NCBI GenBank assembly: GCA_944322945.1
Contig: CALUQN010000006.1
Coordinates: 1-64,000 of the forward strand
Reading direction: 5' to 3'
Length of the DNA: 64,000 bases
DNA from: Candidatus Gastranaerophilales bacterium
GTDB taxonomy: Bacteria > Cyanobacteriota > Vampirovibrionia > Gastranaerophilales > Gastranaerophilaceae
Shown: piece by piece, positions 15,806 to 24,822 of the stretch
Layout: every line of letters starts with the position of its first letter
Position numbering within the stretch: the stretch's first letter is position 1
The notes under the pieces: model-generated
What the model saw: the letters and a program-made list of their open reading frames with translations, nothing else
Databases searched by the model: none
What the model was told of the DNA's origin: nothing
Program-made: the position numbers and the translations under genes

Positions 15806-16873
15806 ATGGATATTTTAGTTTTTCTTGCAGGGTTTGGAATTGGTGCGGTGTGTGTACTTGTACCGGCGGTTATAATTATGAGGCAGGCAAAAAATTCCCA
15901 AGATACTATAAAAGAGCAGCTAAGGCTGTATTTTGAAACTTCTGCAAACAAAATATTTGAACACAGCACAAACAGATTAACAGAACAGAACAAAGAAAAA
16001 CTGGAAGAATTTTTCACACGTTTCCGCGACAGAATAGAAAACTTTGAAAAACTAGCAAAAGAAAATATTGAAAAGGAAGCAGAACATTTTAATCTGTTTG
16101 ACCGAAATATAAAAAGTTTTCTTGAAGCAGGCAATAAAATTTCAAATGATGCAAATATACTCGTGAATGTAATGAAATCAGACAACCGTACACAGGGGCG
16201 CTGGGGTGAAATTATACTTGACAGAGTGCTGGAATCTTCCGGTCTAAGAAAAGACATTGAATACACCACACAAAAAAATGCGCCGGAGGGCAGACCTGAT
16301 GCCACTGTTTTTCTGCCGGACAACAGGTGCGTGTATATAGATTCAAAGACTTCTTTTTCTTCCTGGGATGGATATGTTAACGCCCAAACTGATGAGGAAA
16401 AATCCGAATGTCTAAAAGCTTTTACAGAGTCAACAAAGTCGCATATCACAGGACTTGCAAAACGTGATTACAGTGCTGATGAGAAATCTCCTGATTATGT
16501 TTTGATGTTTATTCCGATTGAAAGCTGCTACTCTCTGCTATTTTGTGAAAATTGTGCATTGTGGGATTATGCGTGGAAAAACAATGTTATGCCGGTTTCA
16601 CCGTCGACATTGCTTGCTGCGTTGAAAATTATTAACGCATTTTATGTAACTGAGCGCAAAAATAAAAACGCACAGGAAATAGCACAATTGTGTTCCGCAA
16701 TGATGGATAAGTTCAGTTCACTGCTGGCTGAAATGATTAAAGCTAAAACAAACATTGACGATGCACTCAAAAAGTTAAACGGAAAAGGGAACATCCTAAG
16801 CCAGCTTGAAAAAATAGAGGAGCTCGGCGTAAAAGGCACCAAACAACTACCATCCCTGCCGGAAGATTTATAG
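15806..16873 (+). CDS. rmuC: DNA recombination protein RmuC
   Basis: 355 residues. An N-terminal hydrophobic anchor (ILVFLAGFGIGAVCVLVPAVIIM) comes before a long coiled coil (~30-130) and the RmuC nuclease-like core: MKSDNRTQGRWGEIILDRVLESSGL, YIDSKTSF, PDYVLMFIPIE, and VMPVSPSTLLAALKII. RmuC limits inversions at short inverted repeats in E. coli, which is notable in a window rich in palindromes. GAGGG sits 7 nt before the ATG. Convergent with the LysR gene. Confidence 0.93.
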   Translation: MDILVFLAGFGIGAVCVLVPAVIIMRQAKNSQDTIKEQLRLYFETSANKIFEHSTNRLTEQNKEKLEEFFTRFRDRIENFEKLAKENIEKEAEHFNLFDRNIKSFLEAGNKISNDANILVNVMKSDNRTQGRWGEIILDRVLESSGLRKDIEYTTQKNAPEGRPDATVFLPDNRCVYIDSKTSFSSWDGYVNAQTDEEKSECLKAFTESTKSHITGLAKRDYSADEKSPDYVLMFIPIESCYSLLFCENCALWDYAWKNNVMPVSPSTLLAALKIINAFYVTERKNKNAQEIAQLCSAMMDKFSSLLAEMIKAKTNIDDALKKLNGKGNILSQLEKIEELGVKGTKQLPSLPEDL

Positions 16874-16894
16874 CAGTACAGCCTCAAAGGGGAG

Positions 16895-17788
16895 TTAAGA
16901 AGAGAACTTTTCTTTCAGTTTATTCAAAAATAACGCAGCAGCCGGAGAAAATACCTGATATTTTTTCCAGACAATATCCAAACTTGATTCCAATTTTGGT
17001 TTTAGCGGGCGAAAACACAGCTCACTCTTTTCCGAAACATCAACAAGCTTGTCAAGAGTAATCGCATAACCGATACCCGCCTTAACCATTATTGCTGCAT
17101 TATAAACAAGATTTATCGTTGCAACCGTATTTAAACTTTCAAATTCGCCTTGAAACCATTCAATAAACTCATTTTTTGAAGCAGTTTTGCGCATCGCCTG
17201 TCTGGAATTAATCAGCGGCAGCCCGTATAAGTCGTCAAGCTCCACAAAATCTTTTGTGGCAAGCGGGCTGTCTTTACGCATAACAACACCCCAGACATCT
17301 TTACCCGGCAGGGTAATATTATCATACTTTGCCAAATCTACAGGCTGAATTAGCACGCCAAAATCCAAAAGCCCTCTGTCTAATTTTTCAGTTACATCTT
17401 CTGCGTTACCGGAATGAAGGTGAAATTTTATCTCCGGATAATCTGCCTGTATATCTTTGATAACTTCCGCAATATATTTCATACAGTCGGATTCGCCGCC
17501 GCCGATATAAATATCACCACTCACAGTGTCGCTGATTGACTGAAATTCCGCCTCGGTCTTTTCAACCATATCAACAATTTCTTCAGCACGCTTCCTCAGC
17601 ATCATCCCTTCAGGCGTGAGAGTAACTTTATATTTTCCTCGGATAAGAAGTTTTTGCTTCAGTTCTTTTTCCAAATCCTGCAATTGCCTGGTCAATGTCG
17701 GCTGAGTCAGGTGAAGAGAATTGGCAGCACCTGTTATGCTGCCCTCTCTTGCTACTGCCAGAAAATATTTCAAAACTCTGATTTCCAT
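16895..17788 (-). CDS. LysR-family transcriptional regulator
   Basis: 297 residues. The N-terminal winged helix reads MEIRVLKYFLAVAREGSITGAANSLHLTQPTLTRQLQDLE, here noted as GSITGAANSLHLTQPTLTRQ. The C-terminal periplasmic-binding-like effector domain runs from ~90 on. It is transcribed divergently from the two alpha/beta hydrolase genes with a 140-bp shared region, the usual layout for a LysR regulator and its target operon. The effector is unknown. Confidence 0.93.
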   Translation of the reverse strand: MEIRVLKYFLAVAREGSITGAANSLHLTQPTLTRQLQDLEKELKQKLLIRGKYKVTLTPEGMMLRKRAEEIVDMVEKTEAEFQSISDTVSGDIYIGGGESDCMKYIAEVIKDIQADYPEIKFHLHSGNAEDVTEKLDRGLLDFGVLIQPVDLAKYDNITLPGKDVWGVVMRKDSPLATKDFVELDDLYGLPLINSRQAMRKTASKNEFIEWFQGEFESLNTVATINLVYNAAIMVKAGIGYAITLDKLVDVSEKSELCFRPLKPKLESSLDIVWKKYQVFSPAAALFLNKLKEKFSS

Positions 17789-17928
17789 AGTTAAATTTTA
17801 CATTACCTAAATATGCCCGTCAAGCATTTTTAATTATTTGATATAAGTATTTGCTATTTTTCAGAGAATAATTAATAATTATAAGCAATAGTGCAAAATA
17901 TAAAAACAAAATCTGTTAAGGAGCTGAA

Positions 17929-18804
17929 ATGGATATAATAAATGTAATCACCCCGCGCGGGCTGGAACTCAAAGGGGCAATATTTGGTGATGAAACAAAT
18001 GATACAGTACTAATTATGGTTACCGGAATTTGTTCTAATGTTTTTCAAAATGAGCTTTTATATACAACAGGGAAATTACTTGAAGAAAACGGGATATCCT
18101 GCATAATTGCACACGCACATGATTCATTTTCCTGTTTTGCATACAGCGATTTTTCCATAGGAAAACAAAGACATGCCGGCGTCTTTAACGATGATTTCAA
18201 TATGGTTTACGAAGATGTTGAAAGCTATGTAAAATACGCAAAAGATATAGGATTTAAAAATATAATACTTGGCGGACATTCGCTCGGGTCAAACAAAATT
18301 ATCCACTATCTCGGCAATACGCCTGACGATTTTGTGGATTATTTTATAGTATCTTCACCGGTTGATATTATGCACTGGTGGAATGTAATGCCGAATATAA
18401 ACAAATGCTGTGAAATGGCGGAATCCTGGATTAAAGACGGAAGGGGCGATGATATTTTGCCGTTTTTATTCGGCGGATTTTCACCGATGACGGCAAATAC
18501 AGTTCTCGGATTTTACAATGCCGACAACCTGAAAAATTGCCCGGTATTGAGCCATCAAGGCGAAACAAATTCCATGTATAAAATAAAACCGGCAGGCACA
18601 TTTATTATCGGTTCAAAAGATTCCGTGACAGGCGACAGCCCGAAAGGATTTATGGAGACATTGAACAGCTGGACAAAACATCCTGAACTAAATCAGGTAA
18701 TTGAAGTTCCGGGTGCGTCGCATATTTTCTTCGGCAAACACGATATTTATGCACAAACGGTTCTGAATTGCATTCAGACACATTTTTGTGCTATAAACGC
18801 TTAA
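17929..18804 (+). CDS. Alpha/beta hydrolase
   Basis: 291 residues, cytoplasmic, no signal peptide. Nucleophile elbow GGHSLGSNK (~121-129), acid in IGSKDSVTGDSP (~225-232), catalytic His in PGASHIFFG (~261). The fold and the size resemble esterases of the DUF1749/siderophore-esterase type. AAGGAGC precedes the ATG. First gene of a two-hydrolase operon divergent from the LysR regulator. Confidence 0.86.
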   Translation: MDIINVITPRGLELKGAIFGDETNDTVLIMVTGICSNVFQNELLYTTGKLLEENGISCIIAHAHDSFSCFAYSDFSIGKQRHAGVFNDDFNMVYEDVESYVKYAKDIGFKNIILGGHSLGSNKIIHYLGNTPDDFVDYFIVSSPVDIMHWWNVMPNINKCCEMAESWIKDGRGDDILPFLFGGFSPMTANTVLGFYNADNLKNCPVLSHQGETNSMYKIKPAGTFIIGSKDSVTGDSPKGFMETLNSWTKHPELNQVIEVPGASHIFFGKHDIYAQTVLNCIQTHFCAINA

Positions 18805-18819
18805 ATAGGAGGGTTAATT

Positions 18820-19839
18820 TTGCAAAAACTGTTAATTTCGATTATTTCTTTACTACTGCTGACAGGAGGTTTAGTTATGGCAAAAAGTAATGATTGGGAC
18901 AAAACATTCCCGAAAAGTGACAAAGTAAATGTTGAAAAAGTACATTTCAAAAACAGATACGGTATAAATTTGACAGGTGATCTTTACATCCCGAAAGAAA
19001 AATCCAATGAGCAAATGCCGGCAATAGCAATCAGCGGACCATTTGGCGCAGTAAAAGAGCAGGCATCAGGTTTATATGCACAAACACTTGCTCAACGAGG
19101 ATTTATAACGCTGGCGTTTGACCCGTCATACACCGGAGAAAGCGGCGGAGAACCAAGAAACGTTGCCTCTCCGGACATTAACACGGAAGACTTTTCTGCG
19201 GCTGTTGACTATCTTTCAAACAGAGAAGATGTTAATCCTGAGAGAATAGGTATCCTCGGGATTTGCGGGTTTGGCGGATTCGGCTTGAACGCAGCGGCTA
19301 TTGATACAAGAATCAAAGCTACAGTCACATCAACAATGTATGATATGACCCGTGTTACCGCTCAAGGCTACTTTGATTCTATGGATGAAAAAGCCCGCAA
19401 GGAGCTAAGAAAATCACTTAACAAACAAAGAACAGAAGACTTTAAAACCGGCACCTTTGCTAAAGCTCCCGGACTTCCGGAAAAATTAACAGGCGACGAA
19501 CCGCAGTTTGTTCAGGACTACTACGGCTACTATAAAACTCCGCGCGGCTTCCACGAACGGTCCATAAATTCCAACGGAAATTGGAATGTAACGTCTTCGC
19601 TGTCGCTTCTTAATATGCCGATACTTCAATACAGTGACGAAATCCAAAGCGCAGTACTGATGATACACGGAGAAAAAGCTCACAGCCGCTACTTCTCTGA
19701 AGATGCTTTCAAAAAACTCAAAGGGGATAATAAAGAACTCTATATCGTGCCAGATGCTAACCACGTTGATTTGTACGATAACCTCGAAAAAATCCCGTTT
19801 GATAAAATTGAAGCTTTCTACAAAGAAAACTTGAAATAA
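18820..19839 (+). CDS. Secreted alpha/beta hydrolase with Cys at nucleophile position
   Basis: 339 residues. TTG start with an excellent AGGAGGG 6 nt upstream; the N-terminus is a signal peptide (KLLISIISLLLLTGGLVMAKS, cleavage near residue 21). The core has DPSYTGESGGEP and the elbow GILGICGFGGFG, where the usual Ser is Cys, as in dienelactone-hydrolase relatives. The acid and His are in MLIHGEKAHSR and VPDANHVDLYD. Family members act on ester or peptide bonds; the substrate is unknown. Follows the previous gene after 15 bases. Confidence 0.86.
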   Translation: MQKLLISIISLLLLTGGLVMAKSNDWDKTFPKSDKVNVEKVHFKNRYGINLTGDLYIPKEKSNEQMPAIAISGPFGAVKEQASGLYAQTLAQRGFITLAFDPSYTGESGGEPRNVASPDINTEDFSAAVDYLSNREDVNPERIGILGICGFGGFGLNAAAIDTRIKATVTSTMYDMTRVTAQGYFDSMDEKARKELRKSLNKQRTEDFKTGTFAKAPGLPEKLTGDEPQFVQDYYGYYKTPRGFHERSINSNGNWNVTSSLSLLNMPILQYSDEIQSAVLMIHGEKAHSRYFSEDAFKKLKGDNKELYIVPDANHVDLYDNLEKIPFDKIEAFYKENLK

Positions 19840-19856
19840 TAACAACGGTATTTCTA

Positions 19857-19899
19857 AAGGCAGAAGATATAATGATATTTATATTTCCTGCCTTTTTTG
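19857..19899 (+). terminator. Terminator after hydrolase operon
   Basis: AAAGGCAG ... CTGCCTTTTTT. The next promoter (TGCTATAAT, 19898-19906) overlaps its end. Confidence 0.8.
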
Positions 19900-19906
19900 C
19901 TATAAT
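19898..19906 (+). promoter_or_regulatory. Extended -10 of tatA
   Basis: TGCTATAAT, 24 bases before the start codon. Confidence 0.55.
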
Positions 19907-19930
19907 TTTGATTGAAAAGCGAGGTGCAAA

Positions 19931-20092
19931 ATGTCTTTGGGTATAACCGAAATTCTACTTATATTAGTTATAATTCTGCTTCTGTTCGGCTCTAAGAAAA
20001 TTCCGGAACTTGCGAAATCACTCGGCAAAGCTAAACAAGAGTTTGACAATGCTAAAAAATCCGCAGAAAAAGATGACGAACAGCAAAAATAA
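19931..20092 (+). CDS. tatA: Sec-independent protein translocase TatA/TatE
   Basis: 53 residues. N-terminal membrane helix [21 protein letters not shown] followed by the TatA hinge and amphipathic helix: [20 protein letters not shown], then a short charged tail. The motif F-G-x-K-K-(I/L)-P-E-L is diagnostic. TatA oligomers form the pore for folded proteins. GCGAGG lies 6 nt before the ATG. tatC is not in the window. The gene is short and easily missed. Confidence 0.93.
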   Translation: MSLGITEILLILVIILLLFGSKKIPELAKSLGKAKQEFDNAKKSAEKDDEQQK

Positions 20093-20160
20093 GTTCGGAT
20101 TGTAACAATATACGATTGAAGCTTTGGACTGAAAACATCTAACGTTGTTGACTGGTTAGA

Positions 20161-21555
20161 TTACTTATTGAACATTTTGAAGATTTTGTCAATAAGCCCT
20201 TCTTCCTCTTCCATAGTTGTATTTTCCAGCTTGGCAAGTTTAGCCTTAACCTGTTCGTAGTCATTTGCACCTTTTGAAAGTTCAAGATACTTTGTATAGA
20301 ACTCGGTCGCTGCTGGTTTGTTTTTAATTTTTTCGTAAGCGATTGCGAGTTTCTTTATAACGCTGGTGTTACGCTTGTCCAATTCATAGAGCTGTTCCAA
20401 ATAATCAGCCTGCATTCTGTAATCCCCGAGACCTTCGCGGAAATCAGCAAGTTTTTCCAATGATTTTTTATTTGTGGGCTCAAGTTTTGCTAACTTTTCA
20501 TAAAATTCGACAGCGTGAATATTATCACCAGTTTCTTCCAGAAGCATTGCAATAGTTGAGATTAAATCAGTATCTTTGTCATTAAGTTGATGAGCGTTCA
20601 AAAATTCATTAATCGCAACGTCTTTGTTTTTTCTTACAAGATTGTATTTTCCCCAGTTGAGGTGAGCGTTGAAGTCATCATTTTTGTTTTCGTATATCAA
20701 AGCTCTCATCTGGTATGTGAGCGGTGAATTTTTCTCAAGGTTATCATATTGTTTTACGCAGTCCAGAGCTCTGTCATAATCGCCTTTTTCAAAGAAATAC
20801 TGTGCTTTTACAGAATAAAATTGAGCATTGTTTTGGTACTGCAATTCGTTTTTTATAATATTTTTGTAAGCTTCATCAGTTTCACCGGTTTCAAGAAGGC
20901 ATTTAATCTTCATCAATTCATCTTCTGTCACTTCAAGCGCTTTTTCCGGCTGGTTATTTTTCAGATACAGCTGCGCCAGAGTTTCTTTGACTGCAGGAAT
21001 GTCATATTGTTTTTTTGCGGCTTCCAGCATATCAATTGCACTCGGGAGCGCATCTTCTTTTACATAAAGGTTTGCAAGTTTCAGATAAACTTCAACAGGG
21101 ACATCACCGTGATCAATAATTTTTAAATATTCATCAATAGCTTTCATCTCTTTGCCGGTTTGTTCATACAAGTTTGCAAGGACAAACCGTGTTGTTATCA
21201 TTTGTTTTTCTTCTTCTGCGTAAGAAAGAGCTTTTTTAAAGTCGTTAATTGCGTGTTCAAGATGGTGTTCTACACTGTGAAGATTACCTCTTGATATGTA
21301 ATATTTGTACTTGTCAGTTGTGACATAAATATCCATTAACTGCTCATAAGCCATTGTATTTGTCATGTCTTTTTCAATTATTTTAGAATAATATTCTGCT
21401 GCCTCATCCTTTTTATCAAGCACCATAGCCGTGTGTCCGAGACGTTCCAAAAGTGATAAATCATCAGGGTTCTTGGCGTGTAATCTTTTATATTCCTCGT
21501 ACGCTTTGTCGTACTGTTCGTTTTCTTCGTACTGTTCTGCAAGTTGTAAACTCAT
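20161..21555 (-). CDS. Tetratricopeptide-repeat protein
   Basis: 464 residues made almost entirely of about 11-12 TPR units, such as YDKAYEEYKRLHAKNPDDLSL, KDEAAEYYSKIIEKD, GDNIHAVEFYEKLAKLEPTN. No signal peptide or enzymatic domain is present. The C-terminus is a short helical tail. TPR proteins act as scaffolds; the partner is unknown. GGAGTC precedes the ATG, with TATATAAT upstream. Next to pth but separated by 74 bases. Confidence 0.88.
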   Translation of the reverse strand: MSLQLAEQYEENEQYDKAYEEYKRLHAKNPDDLSLLERLGHTAMVLDKKDEAAEYYSKIIEKDMTNTMAYEQLMDIYVTTDKYKYYISRGNLHSVEHHLEHAINDFKKALSYAEEEKQMITTRFVLANLYEQTGKEMKAIDEYLKIIDHGDVPVEVYLKLANLYVKEDALPSAIDMLEAAKKQYDIPAVKETLAQLYLKNNQPEKALEVTEDELMKIKCLLETGETDEAYKNIIKNELQYQNNAQFYSVKAQYFFEKGDYDRALDCVKQYDNLEKNSPLTYQMRALIYENKNDDFNAHLNWGKYNLVRKNKDVAINEFLNAHQLNDKDTDLISTIAMLLEETGDNIHAVEFYEKLAKLEPTNKKSLEKLADFREGLGDYRMQADYLEQLYELDKRNTSVIKKLAIAYEKIKNKPAATEFYTKYLELSKGANDYEQVKAKLAKLENTTMEEEEGLIDKIFKMFNK

Positions 21556-21629
21556 TATGTAAGACTCCTTTTTGTTTCTTATTATATAATAATTCCTGCA
21601 AAAATTAAAATACTCTTTACCGGCAAAAT

Positions 21630-22187
21630 TTAATTAAATTTATTCTGCGCTTTTTCCATCCCGTTATCAATCAGATAAAATACGGCTTCTTCCGCTTTTT
21701 TTAAAGTTTCTTTTAAAATCTCCAGATGTTCTTTCGGAAAATTTTGAAGCACGTAATTTTCTGAAGGTATCGGCGGCTGCGGGCCTATACCGATTTTGAG
21801 ACGATTAAAATCTTTTGTACCAAGGTGTTTGATGATTGATTTAATCCCGTTATGCCCGCCGTCAGACCCGTTTGCACGCAGTCTGATTCTGCCCAAATCA
21901 AGCGCAATATCATCATAAACGACTATGATATCTTTAATATCAATTTTGTAATAATTCATAACCGCGCTGACAGCTTCGCCTGATAAATTCATAAAAGTTG
22001 TCGGTTTTATGATAAGGATATCCTCACTTTTATAACGGAATTTTGTAAGCATACATTTTAATTTTGATTCTGTTTTGAAAGTAAGATTGTTATCCAGCGC
22101 GATTTTATCCGCAAGCATAAAGCCGGCGTTGTGCCTTGTAAAACAATATTTGTCCCCTATATTTCCTAGTCCTGTTATTAATTTCAT
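21630..22187 (-). CDS. pth: Peptidyl-tRNA hydrolase
   Basis: 185 residues. Recycles peptidyl-tRNA. The N-terminus GLGNIGDKYCFTRHNAGF contains the catalytic His (~20), with N-I-G in place of the usual N-P-G. Further conserved segments are KPTTFMNLSGEAV, VYDDIALDLGRIRLR, GSDGGHNGIKSII and FNRLKIGIG. Full length. Confidence 0.95.
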   Translation of the reverse strand: MKLITGLGNIGDKYCFTRHNAGFMLADKIALDNNLTFKTESKLKCMLTKFRYKSEDILIIKPTTFMNLSGEAVSAVMNYYKIDIKDIIVVYDDIALDLGRIRLRANGSDGGHNGIKSIIKHLGTKDFNRLKIGIGPQPPIPSENYVLQNFPKEHLEILKETLKKAEEAVFYLIDNGMEKAQNKFN

Positions 22188-22319
22188 CAGAATTATCCTT
22201 TATATTTATTATTTTAACGTAAATAAATATTACCGTTCAGATTTACCGAATATGAGCTTAACAAATTGATAAAATAAATTTAATTTGTAAATAGCAAGGA
22301 CAAAGACGAGGAAAAATTT

Positions 22320-22895
22320 ATGAGTTTAAGAGATAAACCAATAATACAGGAAACAAGTTCAGAAAAGGTAGCAAAATTTTTGGAGAAAAATTCTCTGCAC
22401 AAAAAAGATTTTGCGGAAATGATAGGAGTAACACTTTCTTACGTTTACAACCTTATAGATAATACAATACCGTTTTCAAGCCGAGGAACGACACTGGAAC
22501 GAATTGCGACAGTGATGGAGATTTTACCTGAGGAATTTGAAGAGTATAAAATTCCGCAAGAGCCGATACTGATAGACGATTCAGTTGAATTTTTCAAAGA
22601 TGTAATGCGGGAAAAGAAAATGAATACAGTGAGTTTTTTAAAAGCGTTTCCGCGGAAAAAACGTATAGATATCGTGGATATGCTTCGCGGTGCAATGCCG
22701 ATACCTATAGACTTCAAAGAACTGAGCATGATAGCAAAGGTGCTTGATTTGAGCAAAGATGAAATCTACACAATGTGGGAAAAACGAATGAAACAGGTAT
22801 TGGAAACCAACGGCATGAACATTTACGCGAATGCGACGCTTGTAAATTCAATGTTTGATTGTGCAAAAAAGTTTATCCATCTGGATAAAGAATAA
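22320..22895 (+). CDS. Double XRE-like DNA-binding protein
   Basis: 191 residues with two helix-turn-helix-like halves. The first (~15-75) is KVAKFLEKNSLHKKDFAEM, IGVTLSYVYNLIDNTIPFSSRGTTLERIATVM, here noted as GVTLSYVYNLID. The second (~95-160) is weaker (MNTVSFLKAF, MIAKVLDLSKDEIYTMW). No enzymatic domain and no adjacent partner. GACGAGGAAAAATTT leads the ATG. Probable regulator of unknown target. Confidence 0.78.
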   Translation: MSLRDKPIIQETSSEKVAKFLEKNSLHKKDFAEMIGVTLSYVYNLIDNTIPFSSRGTTLERIATVMEILPEEFEEYKIPQEPILIDDSVEFFKDVMREKKMNTVSFLKAFPRKKRIDIVDMLRGAMPIPIDFKELSMIAKVLDLSKDEIYTMWEKRMKQVLETNGMNIYANATLVNSMFDCAKKFIHLDKE

Positions 22896-22900
22896 TTTTA

Positions 22901-22931
22901 AAAAGAGGCGGCATAAATCCGCCTCTTTTTT
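22901..22931 (+). terminator. Rho-independent terminator
   Basis: AAAAGAGGCGG, loop CATAAAT, CCGCCTCTTTTTT. Confidence 0.92.
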
Positions 22932-23037
22932 GATGCCGTTACATAGCAACCTGGCTTTCCTGTTATTTTTGGCAATAAAAAAGGGAGATTGCCTCCCCTC
23001 AGACACTTTTGTCAGCACAAGAAAAATTGGTTTGTTT

Positions 23038-23271
23038 TTATATTGGAGTCATTTGCGGTTCACCACAAGATGCCAAAAGTTGTTTTACAACTCTCGGCAT
23101 CTGACATATAAAGGAATAATTTCCTTTCGATAATGAACACTTTTTGCAATTTGCGCATATCGTATAGCATTCTATTGCTTGCTCAGTCCAGTTTTGCGTG
23201 ATTGATTCCGATATCTCGCCGTTATTTTGAGGGTAATATTCTTCATCATCTATAATATCAATATTATTCAT
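23038..23271 (-). CDS. Small cysteine-rich hypothetical protein
   Basis: 77 residues. An acidic N-terminus (IDIIDDEEYYPQNNGE) precedes a cysteine cluster, ECYTICANCKKCSLSKG, with a later QMPRVVKQLLASC. The C-x3-C-x2-C-x2-C spacing suggests metal or Fe-S binding. GAGGGGGC at 4 nt from the ATG makes the start clear. No homologous family is recognised. Confidence 0.7.
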   Translation of the reverse strand: MNNIDIIDDEEYYPQNNGEISESITQNWTEQAIECYTICANCKKCSLSKGNYSFICQMPRVVKQLLASCGEPQMTPI

Positions 23272-23593
23272 AATGCCCCCTCTTTTTGTTAAACACTAAT
23301 TCAGCCAGACTGTCTTGCTTTAGGTTTTTACTTAGACCTAGCCCCTATATTAATTATATTCAATAAAGTTATATTTTAATCCTACAGATGTATGATTTTT
23401 ATTACCGCAAAGTATATCGCTCCGGCATATTTGAGGACAAAAATTTTATAACAAGCGGTTTGAAAGGGATGTATGCGAAATACCCGTCTGAAGTAAATAC
23501 TTATGCTTACTAAAATTTTTCAGCATAATTCAAGCATAACTCAACGGTAAAATAGTTGATACGTTCAATCGCTTAATTTAAAACACTTGAGGG
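23272..23593. other. Intergenic region, 322 bp
   Basis: AT-rich. Apart from the possible small gene at 23388-23513, I see a short inverted repeat (TAGGTTT...AGACCTA near 23310-23340) and no clear promoter or terminator. Confidence 0.4.
23388..23513 (+). CDS. Possible small protein or gene fragment
   Basis: 41 codons with protein-like composition (YRKVYRSGIFEDKN ... MYAKYPSEVNTYAY). No Shine-Dalgarno; TTTAAT ends 7 bases before the ATG, as at other apparently leaderless genes here. It may be a fragment of a lost gene. Weak evidence. Confidence 0.25.
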   Translation: MYDFYYRKVYRSGIFEDKNFITSGLKGMYAKYPSEVNTYAY

Positions 23594-24139
23594 TTAGTTC
23601 ATCGGGATAGATAACTTTTGCCCGATTGCAATTCTGTCAAGGCTTGGCAATGAATTTGCTTCCTGTATTAGTTTTGCTTTTTCCGGGCTGTATGACCCGT
23701 AAAATCTGATTAATATGCTTTCTATTGTATCTCCGCTCTGCACGGTATAAATTTCGTTGATAGTAGATACGGGTTCCTCTGCAACCGGTTCACTTGCCGG
23801 AATTAAGCTGATGTTTTCTTTTGTAACTTTTGCTTTAGGTGCTGCTGTATTATCAGCAATGTTTATACCTCTAACTGAAAAGCTTATTAATGAAGTCACA
23901 ATTAACATTGCAACAGCGCCTGCGATGAAGCCTGTTGCTAAATATACGCTCGGGGATTTTTCAGCTTTTTGGCTGACTTTAAAATTTTGCCATAACAAAT
24001 CAAGTTCTTTTTCTTTGTTTGGTCTTACATATACCCGCGGCGAATTATCGTAAGATTCTTGTCTGTATTTAGAAAGTGCTTCCAAAACAGCCATTTTTTC
24101 TTTTGATAAATTTGATCTCCTTAATGTTGAGCTTTTCAT
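23594..24139 (-). CDS. Membrane-anchored LysM protein
   Basis: 181 residues. A basic cytoplasmic N-terminus (~1-65) precedes one membrane helix, VYLATGFIAGAVAMLIVTSL (~67-87). The C-terminal LysM domain (~130-180) is YTVQSGDTIESILIRFYG ... LDRIAIGQKLSIP. The topology puts the LysM domain outside the inner membrane, where it can bind peptidoglycan. Role probably structural or in envelope organisation. Divergent from ruvC. Confidence 0.88.
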   Translation of the reverse strand: MKSSTLRRSNLSKEKMAVLEALSKYRQESYDNSPRVYVRPNKEKELDLLWQNFKVSQKAEKSPSVYLATGFIAGAVAMLIVTSLISFSVRGINIADNTAAPKAKVTKENISLIPASEPVAEEPVSTINEIYTVQSGDTIESILIRFYGSYSPEKAKLIQEANSLPSLDRIAIGQKLSIPMN

Positions 24140-24238
24140 AGGTTAACCTCACTACCCTAATTCTAAATTGCTTAGTTTAATTGTTCTGATGTCAATATAA
24201 CATGAGTTTTTTTTTAATTCAAGTATTTGTAAAGTAAG

Positions 24239-24267
24239 TTGAATTATGCCGTAATTTGCTCTACAAT
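24239..24267 (+). promoter_or_regulatory. Promoter of ruvC
   Basis: -35 TTGAAT (24239-24244), 17-bp spacer, -10 TACAAT (24262-24267), which ends 7 bases before the ATG. The mRNA is predicted leaderless. Confidence 0.65.
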
Positions 24268-24274
24268 AGCGGGT

Positions 24275-24745
24275 ATGAAGATTTTGGGAATTGATCCGGG
24301 AATGGCAATAGTCGGTTACAGCCTCGTTGAATTTGACGGGGAAGGGTGTACTCTTCTCACATCAGGCTCTATCCAAACTCCTAAGGGTGAGCGGGAATCA
24401 GCCCGTTTGCTCGAAATTTTTAATGACATGACTACTATTATCGAAAAATATACTCCGGATGTGGCGGCAATAGAAAAACTGTTTTTCTTCCGTAACAGAA
24501 CTACAGTCATGCCGGTTGCCCATGCCAGAGGAGTAATTTTGACCGTACTTGAGTCACATAATATTCCTATTTATGAATACACGCCCATGGAGGTTAAACA
24601 GGTTCTCACAGGATACGGCAGAGCGGATAAAAAAGAGGTTGAACACATGGTGCAGCTTTCACTAAATACGGAAAAACTGCCTAAGCTTGATGATACCGTA
24701 GATTCTATCGCTATTGCAATTTGCCACACCAGATCTTTTAGGTAA
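24275..24745 (+). CDS. ruvC: Holliday junction resolvase RuvC
   Basis: 156 residues. Endonuclease resolving Holliday junctions. Catalytic acids are D7 in ILGIDPGMAIVGY, the Glu in AAIEKLFFFRN (~68), and the Asp pair in LDDTVDSIAIAICH (~138-142). The ATG at 24275 begins exactly at the family start; 12 in-frame upstream codons would overlap the promoter. ruvA and ruvB are not in the window. Confidence 0.95.
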   Translation: MKILGIDPGMAIVGYSLVEFDGEGCTLLTSGSIQTPKGERESARLLEIFNDMTTIIEKYTPDVAAIEKLFFFRNRTTVMPVAHARGVILTVLESHNIPIYEYTPMEVKQVLTGYGRADKKEVEHMVQLSLNTEKLPKLDDTVDSIAIAICHTRSFR

Positions 24746-24822
24746 ACTTTTGTAAAAAATATGGCAAAAAAATATTTTCAGGGACATTATCATATCATCC
24801 ACATCTTATAAGGAGTATAAAT

